Assembly (NCBI RefSeq): GCF_008973465.1
Contig: NZ_WBXN01000004.1
Coordinates: 3,946,501-4,010,500 of the forward strand
Length of the DNA: 64,000 bases
Source of the DNA: Streptomyces sp. SS1-1
GTDB lineage: Bacteria > Actinomycetota > Actinomycetes > Streptomycetales > Streptomycetaceae
Direction of reading: 5' to 3'
This document shows positions 59,492-64,000 of this stretch, in pieces. Below the pieces are notes generated by a model that saw only the letters and a program-made list of their open reading frames with translations, did not search any database and was not told where the DNA came from. The position numbers and the translations under genes were made by a program. Numbering within the stretch: position 1 is the stretch's first letter; each line of letters starts with the position of its first letter.

Positions 59492-61123
59492 TCAGAAGCC
59501 GCGCGTCCGCTTGGCGGAGCGCCGCTTCTCCGGCGAGCTGATCCGCAGGAAGAGCCGGGAGATCTCGGACCCGAGGTTCACGCCGATCGCGATGGCCAGG
59601 GCCAGGGACGCCGCCGTGGCCAGCGACACCAGCCCCGCGTCCACCTCGTTCTGCGCGATCGACAGCAGCCCGAAGTACGTGGCCGAACCGGGCAGCAGCG
59701 GCCCGATCGCGGCAGTCGTGTAGGGCAGCGCGGACGCGAACCGGTAGCGGGCCATCAGCTGCCCGAACAGACCGACCAGACCCGCGGCGACCGCCGTCGA
59801 GGCGACCGGCGACAGCTCGCCCGCGTAGCGCATCGCCCCGTACACCACCCAGGCGACACCCCCGTTCAGGGTCACGGCGAGCACGGTGGTCCGTTCCTGC
59901 TGGAGCAGCACCGCGAAGGTCAGCGACAGCAGCATCGACGCGGCGATCTGCAAGTAGGGCCGCTCGGAGGTGTGCAGCGCCGCGTCCGGGTTGAGCTTGG
60001 CGCCCAGGTTGACGCCGAAGTACAGGACCACCAGCACGCCGGTCACGATGCCGACGAAGAAGTACATGACCTCCAGCAGCCGCGCCGACGCGGTGATGTA
60101 GAAGCCGGTCAGCCCGTCCTGCACGCCCGCCACCAGGGCCCGCCCGGGCAGCAGCGCGAACAGCCCACCGGTGATGACCGCGGACGCCTTCACGTCGACG
60201 TGCGTCAGCGTCAGCGCGACCCCGACCGCGGCCGGCGGCATCGCGGCGACCGTGAACTGGTAGAACTCCGGCAGCCCGCGCCCCGCGGCCAGCCACGCCA
60301 GCCGGTCGCCGGCCATCGCGCCGACGGCCGCCGCGACGAACACCAGCAGCCCGCCGCCGACCAGCACGGACGCCGCGCCGGCGAGCAGCCCGCTGGCCGT
60401 CGTCAGGACCCAGGTCGGGTAGGGGTGCCGGTTGCGCCGGATCTCCGCGAGCCGCCGGTAGGCCTCCTCCAGGGAGATGTGGCTCTCGGCGTCGCTGAGG
60501 TCGTCGACCAGCTGGTACACGGCCGCCAGCCGCGTGTAGTCGGTGCCGCGCCGGCGCACCGTGCGCGCCGCCGACACCGGGTCGTCCACCAGCGACGGCT
60601 GGTACGAGATCGACAGCAGGGTGAAGGTGACGCTCGGCTCGCAGCGGTCGAGGCCGTAGGACCGGCACACCGCGAACATCGCGGCCTCCACGTCCTCGGC
60701 GCCCTCGCCGCCCGCCAGCAGCAGCTCACCGATACGCAGGGTCAGGTCCAGCACGCGCGGGACGGCCGGGCCCTCCTCCTCGGTCTTCGGCATCCGTTCC
60801 GGCGCCGGCCGCTCGGCCACCGGCATCCGCAGCATCGTGCGCATCCGGTCCTGCCAGGGCACGTCCTTGGTCAGGCTGACCTGCGGTATGCCGCCGGGGG
60901 GCGTGAAGCCGGGCAGGGTGTCCTCGGCGCTGTATCCTCTCGGCGCGCTGAAGGCCGACCTCTCCTGTTCCTGGGGAGGCGCCTGCGGGACGTCGAGACC
61001 CTTGGGGAGCGCGAACTCCGACGTGGTCTCCGACTCGCTGTCCCCGACCTCCACCCCGGCGGGCGGCGTGAACGCCATCCTCGCCTCGTCCGACTGCGGC
61101 TTGCGGTCCTCCGCGTCCGTCAC
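59492..61123 (-). CDS. ThrE-type threonine/serine exporter family protein
   Basis: A 543-residue inner-membrane protein. After a polar 130-residue N-terminus (Pro/Glu-rich), the ThrE domain begins: LDLTLRIGELLLAGGEGAEDVEAAMFAVCRSYGL, then about ten membrane segments (TTASGLLAGAASVLVGGGLLVFVAA, GVALTLTHVDVKASAVITGGLFALLPGRALVAGVQDGLTG). The C-terminal half carries the DUF3815/ThrE_2 helices (PYTTAAIGPLLPGSATYFGLLSI). It probably exports amino acids, the substrate unproven. GTG 61123 follows AAGGAGAGCTGCGTAC. Confidence 0.88.
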   Translation of the reverse strand: MTDAEDRKPQSDEARMAFTPPAGVEVGDSESETTSEFALPKGLDVPQAPPQEQERSAFSAPRGYSAEDTLPGFTPPGGIPQVSLTKDVPWQDRMRTMLRMPVAERPAPERMPKTEEEGPAVPRVLDLTLRIGELLLAGGEGAEDVEAAMFAVCRSYGLDRCEPSVTFTLLSISYQPSLVDDPVSAARTVRRRGTDYTRLAAVYQLVDDLSDAESHISLEEAYRRLAEIRRNRHPYPTWVLTTASGLLAGAASVLVGGGLLVFVAAAVGAMAGDRLAWLAAGRGLPEFYQFTVAAMPPAAVGVALTLTHVDVKASAVITGGLFALLPGRALVAGVQDGLTGFYITASARLLEVMYFFVGIVTGVLVVLYFGVNLGAKLNPDAALHTSERPYLQIAASMLLSLTFAVLLQQERTTVLAVTLNGGVAWVVYGAMRYAGELSPVASTAVAAGLVGLFGQLMARYRFASALPYTTAAIGPLLPGSATYFGLLSIAQNEVDAGLVSLATAASLALAIAIGVNLGSEISRLFLRISSPEKRRSAKRTRGF

Positions 61124-61179
61124 GTACGCAGCTCTCCTTGAACGACACCTTCCGCCGCTCTCAGTATGCGCACAGACAC

Positions 61180-61216
61180 ACGGACGGGCCGCACGCCCTG
61201 CGTGCGGCCCGTCCGT
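61180..61216 (-). terminator. Terminator of ppa
   Basis: ACGGACGGGCCGCACG and CGTGCGGCCCGTCCGT make a 16-bp perfect stem with a 5-nt loop (CCCTG), 20 bp past the ppa stop on the minus strand and upstream of the exporter gene. Confidence 0.82.
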
Positions 61217-61235
61217 GGAACGGCTTCGATGAGGC

Positions 61236-61727
61236 TCAGTGGCCGCCCTGGTCCTTGAAGCGCTTGTAGGACCGCTCGATCTCGGCCTCGGCCTCGGTAC
61301 GGCCGACCCAGTCGGCGCCCTCGACGGACTTGCCCGGCTCCAGGTCCTTGTAGACCTCGAAGAAGTGCTGGATCTCCAGGCGGTCGAACTCCGACACGTG
61401 GTGGATGTCGCGCAGGTGCTCCACGCGCGGGTCGGTCGCCGGGACGCACAGCAGCTTGTCGTCGCCGCCGGCCTCGTCCGTCATCCGGAACATGCCGATG
61501 GCGCGGCACTTGATGAGGCAGCCCGGGAACGTCGGCTCGTCCAGGATGACCAGCGCGTCCAGCGGGTCGCCGTCCTCGCCGAGGGTGTTCTCGACGAAGC
61601 CGTAGTCGGTCGGGTAGGCGGTCGAGGTGAAGAGTCGACGGTCCAGGCGGATCCGACCGGTCTCGTGGTCCACCTCGTACTTGTTCCGCGAACCCTTCGG
61701 AATCTCGATCGTGACGTCGAACTCCAC
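61236..61727 (-). CDS. ppa: Soluble inorganic pyrophosphatase (family I)
   Basis: Cytosolic hydrolase of pyrophosphate, 163 residues. MEFDVTIEIPKGSRNKYEVD, RLFTSTAYPTDYGFVENTLGEDGDPLDALVI (the D-x-D-P-x-D metal-binding motif) and FEVYKDLEPGKSVEGADWVG are all in place. GTG 61727 is chosen because GGAGGAGCCACCG precedes it and the length matches the family; an upstream in-frame ATG would add MEEPP. The window thus has both membrane and soluble pyrophosphatases, 40 kb apart. Divergent from dacB. Confidence 0.96.
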   Translation of the reverse strand: MEFDVTIEIPKGSRNKYEVDHETGRIRLDRRLFTSTAYPTDYGFVENTLGEDGDPLDALVILDEPTFPGCLIKCRAIGMFRMTDEAGGDDKLLCVPATDPRVEHLRDIHHVSEFDRLEIQHFFEVYKDLEPGKSVEGADWVGRTEAEAEIERSYKRFKDQGGH

Positions 61728-61812
61728 CGGTGGCTCCTCCATGATCAACACATAGTTCTGGTGATTAAGTGTCCCTCACGCAGGTGTGTGATCGCGAAAG
61801 GGGCTGGTGGTC

Positions 61813-63369
61813 GTGCCAGAGCTGAGGCCTTGGCGAGCCGCGGGACCGCGGGTGACGCGGCTCGCGAACGCCGTGCGACCGCGACTGACGCGGGCCGCGG
61901 ACGCCCTGCGGCCACGTCTCGCACGCGCCACGAGGCCGAAGACCTGGCAGTACACCGCCTGTGCCGCCACCGCCGGACTGGCGCTGGCCGCCACGGTGGT
62001 GACCGCCGTGGGCCCCTGGGACTCCACGGGTCAGCGTACGGCCGAGCGGGACCGGGCGGCCGCCCGGGAGCGCACGGGTGGCACAGATCACGGCCGGGAC
62101 GCCGCGCCCCCCGGCGCGCGGGACAAGGGCCCGCGCCCCGCGCCCAGCGCGGGCGCCGTCCTCACCGCCCTGGGCGCCGGTGCCGGCCACGCCGGGTCCG
62201 TGCCCGACGGCAAGGCCCTCGCGACCGTCCTGGGCCCCCTCCTCGACGCCCCCGGGCTCGGCCGCCGCACCGGCGCCGCCGTCGTGGACGTGGCCACCGG
62301 CCGGCGCCTGTACGGCGAGGGCGCCTCCGAGGCCCTCACGCCCGCCTCCACCACCAAGATCGCCACCGCGGTCGCCGCCCTCACCGCGATGGGCCCCGAC
62401 CACCGCCTCACCACCCGCACCGTCCTGGAACCCGACACGAAGGAACTGGTCCTCGTCGGCGGCGGCGACCCCACCCTCACCGCCCGCGAGAAGACCGGCG
62501 GCTGGGCCGGACTGCGCGACCTCGCCGCGCGGACCGCCGGCGCCCTGAAGCAGCGCGGCCTGCGCAAGGTCACGCTCTCCTACGACACCACGCTCTACGC
62601 CGGCTCCGAACGACACGTCATCGGCAAGAACAGCAACCTCGCCCCCGTCAGCGCCCTGATGGCCGACGAGGGCCGCCTCGACGACTCGAGCAGCGGCACC
62701 GCGGACCGCAGCGACGACCCCGCCAAGGACACGGCGGAACGGTTCGCCGGCCTCCTCGCCGACCACGGCGTGCGCGCCGGCGCCCCCGGCCCCTCCAAGG
62801 CCACCAACCGCGCCGAGTCCCTCGCCCAGGTCACCTCGCCCCCGCTCACCGCCCTGGTCGAACGCATGCTGACCAACAGCGACAACGACATCGCCGAGGC
62901 CCTGGCCCGCCACACCGCCCTCGCGAGCGGCGAGCGCCCCGACTTCGCGGGCGGCGGCAAGGCCATCGCGGCCCGGCTCGGCAAGCTCGGACTGCCCGTC
63001 TCCGGCGTCACGTTCCGGGACGGCAGCGGCCTCGACCGGCGCGACGCCCTCACCGCCGACCTCCTCACCGCCCTGCTCGCCCACGCCGCCGACCCCGCCC
63101 ACCCCGAACTGCGCGCCGCCCTCACCGGCCTGCCCGTCGCGGGCTTCACCGGCACCCTCACCAGCCGCTACGCGGACGGGGCCGCGGGCGTCGTCCGCGC
63201 CAAGACCGGCACCCTCACCGGCGTCAACACCCTGGCCGGCACCGTCGTCGACCAGGACGGACGCCTGCTCGCCTTCGCCTTCCTCGCCTCCGACACCACC
63301 GACCGGGACGCGGCCCAGTCCGCCCTCGACCGGGCCGCCACGGCCCTCGCCTCCTGCGGCTGCCGGTGA
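61813..63369 (+). CDS. dacB: D-alanyl-D-alanine carboxypeptidase/endopeptidase (PBP4, DacB type)
   Basis: A 518-residue S13-family penicillin-binding protein trimming peptidoglycan cross-links. An N-terminal basic region precedes a membrane anchor (TACAATAGLALAATVVTAV, about residues 48-66). Catalytic motifs: LTPASTTKIATAVAALTAMG (SxxK), RMLTNSDNDIAEALARH (SxN) and VVRAKTGTLTGVNTLAGTV (KTG). The insertion domain between SxxK and SxN is present. GTG 61813 sits about 9 nt after AAAGGGG; GTG 61807 is possible. Followed closely by the metalloprotease gene, a conserved order in streptomycetes. Confidence 0.93.
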   Translation: MPELRPWRAAGPRVTRLANAVRPRLTRAADALRPRLARATRPKTWQYTACAATAGLALAATVVTAVGPWDSTGQRTAERDRAAARERTGGTDHGRDAAPPGARDKGPRPAPSAGAVLTALGAGAGHAGSVPDGKALATVLGPLLDAPGLGRRTGAAVVDVATGRRLYGEGASEALTPASTTKIATAVAALTAMGPDHRLTTRTVLEPDTKELVLVGGGDPTLTAREKTGGWAGLRDLAARTAGALKQRGLRKVTLSYDTTLYAGSERHVIGKNSNLAPVSALMADEGRLDDSSSGTADRSDDPAKDTAERFAGLLADHGVRAGAPGPSKATNRAESLAQVTSPPLTALVERMLTNSDNDIAEALARHTALASGERPDFAGGGKAIAARLGKLGLPVSGVTFRDGSGLDRRDALTADLLTALLAHAADPAHPELRAALTGLPVAGFTGTLTSRYADGAAGVVRAKTGTLTGVNTLAGTVVDQDGRLLAFAFLASDTTDRDAAQSALDRAATALASCGCR

Positions 63370-63447
63370 CCGGCCCCCGGCACCGGCCCGGGGGACGTCC
63401 GCTCGCACGCCCTGCCCCGACCGGGAACGCTCACGTACGGTTGACGC

Positions 63448-64000
63448 ATGACGAGCATCGGTGGTGCTGCTTCTTCTCAGATGGTCGACTGGAACCTCGC
63501 GGTGGCGACCGCGACCCGGTTCGTACGGCCGGGCCCCGAGGTCAGCCGCGACGAGGCCAGGGCCGTCGTCGCGGAACTGCGCCGGCACGCGAAGTCCTCC
63601 GAGGAACACGTCCGCGGGTTCACCCGCATGGGCACCGAGGAGATCCACGACACCCCGGTCCTCGTCGTCGACCGGCCCGGCTGGATCCGGGCCAACATCG
63701 CCGGGTTCCGCGAGATCCTCAAGCCCCTGCTGGAGAAGATGCAGGAGCGCCGGGGCAGCGGCACCGGCCAGGCCGTCCTCGGCGCGGTCGGCGGCAAGGT
63801 CACCGGCGTCGAGCTCGGGATGCTGCTGTCGTTCCTGGCCTCCCGCGTCCTCGGCCAGTACGAGACCTTCGCCCCCGCCACCCGTGACCTCCCCGCCGGG
63901 GAGCACGGCGGCGGCCGGCTGCTCCTCGTCGCCCCGAACATCGTCCACGTCGAACGCGAACTCGACGTCCACCCGCACGACTTCCGGCTGTGGGTGTGCC
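63448..64000 (+). CDS. Zincin-like metallopeptidase (DUF2342), 5' part
   Basis: The first 184 codons of a coenzyme-F420-associated/zinc-dependent protease-like family protein: DWNLAVATATRFVRPGPEVSRDEARAVVAELRRHA, VVDRPGWIRANIAGFREILKPLLEKM, GKVTGVELGMLLSFLASRVLGQYETF and LLLVAPNIVHVERELDVHPHDFRLWVC, all typical of DUF2342. The HExxH metal motif of the family would lie beyond the window edge. The start is leaderless: TACGGT (63436-63441), 6 nt, ATG. Confidence 0.88.
   Translation, partial: MTSIGGAASSQMVDWNLAVATATRFVRPGPEVSRDEARAVVAELRRHAKSSEEHVRGFTRMGTEEIHDTPVLVVDRPGWIRANIAGFREILKPLLEKMQERRGSGTGQAVLGAVGGKVTGVELGMLLSFLASRVLGQYETFAPATRDLPAGEHGGGRLLLVAPNIVHVERELDVHPHDFRLWVC

Overview
The window is chromosomal DNA from a high-GC actinomycete, almost certainly a Streptomyces. 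The evidence is the strong third-position GC bias, many GTG/TTG starts, leaderless promoters, and genes typical of the genus: bldG with its anti-sigma partner, a tipA orthologue, DUF397/XRE/HATPase regulators, a SARP-like regulator, and a thymidylate kinase fused to a transporter-like domain. No rRNA operon, CRISPR array, prophage or large biosynthetic cluster was seen. One tRNA, one intact insertion sequence and one MITE-like element are present.

Region 1 (1-34.3 kb) is conserved core. It holds acs (5' part only, minus strand), a SulP transporter-carbonic anhydrase fusion, a polysaccharide-deacetylase-like lipoprotein, a CooC/MinD-type ATPase, a degenerate Fic-like protein and a HAD phosphatase. 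A structured non-coding stretch between the last two is probably the 6S RNA gene. Next comes the actinobacterial 'helicase/secretion neighbourhood' Tad locus (ssd, tadA, tadB, tadC, Flp-like pilin, two TadE-like genes, convergent DEAH helicase). It is followed by bldG and an RsbW-type kinase gene, hppA, a lipoprotein, a methyltransferase, topA, the MFS-like/tmk fusion, holB and a secreted aminopeptidase. A similar acs-HAD-ssd-tad-helicase-topA order is known in mycobacteria, so this block is old.

Region 2 (34.4-43.1 kb) is accessory. tRNA-Thr(CGT) with a perfect terminator is followed by a serine hydrolase and a SARP-like regulator. Then comes a four-gene set encoding a secreted cationic amphipathic peptide, a two-helix membrane protein and an ABC-2 transporter pair, which is my best candidate for an undescribed bacteriocin-like system. 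A truncated WD40 gene, a tiny arginine-rich protein, a Tat-exported sugar-hydrolase-like protein behind a LacI-type operator, and a glycosyltransferase complete it.

Region 3 (43.1-54.1 kb) holds a PolA-like polymerase, a ClpC-N/HTH regulator divergent from a DUF2786 gene over a duplicated operator, and a long degenerate repeat. Two lipoproteins and a VOC/ArsR/SRPBCC operon behind a duplicated GTAGG-N6-CCTAC operator follow. A DUF397/HATPase/XRE regulatory trio sharing a 16-bp G-box motif, and an aldehyde dehydrogenase with PadR, complete it.

Region 4 (54.1-64 kb): a MITE-like element and an IS701-family IS lie between padR and glutamate decarboxylase, and the IS target duplication supplies the gad stop codon. 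gad is divergent from tipA, whose MerR-type promoter is nearly identical to the classical tip promoter. Then come a YbjQ-family gene, a DedA protein with a Q/Y/G-rich tail, a ThrE-type exporter, ppa, dacB and the start of a zincin-like metalloprotease gene, which are core again.

About a dozen genes carry a TANNNT-like -10 six or seven bases before the start codon and no Shine-Dalgarno, so leaderless translation is common here and decides several start calls.
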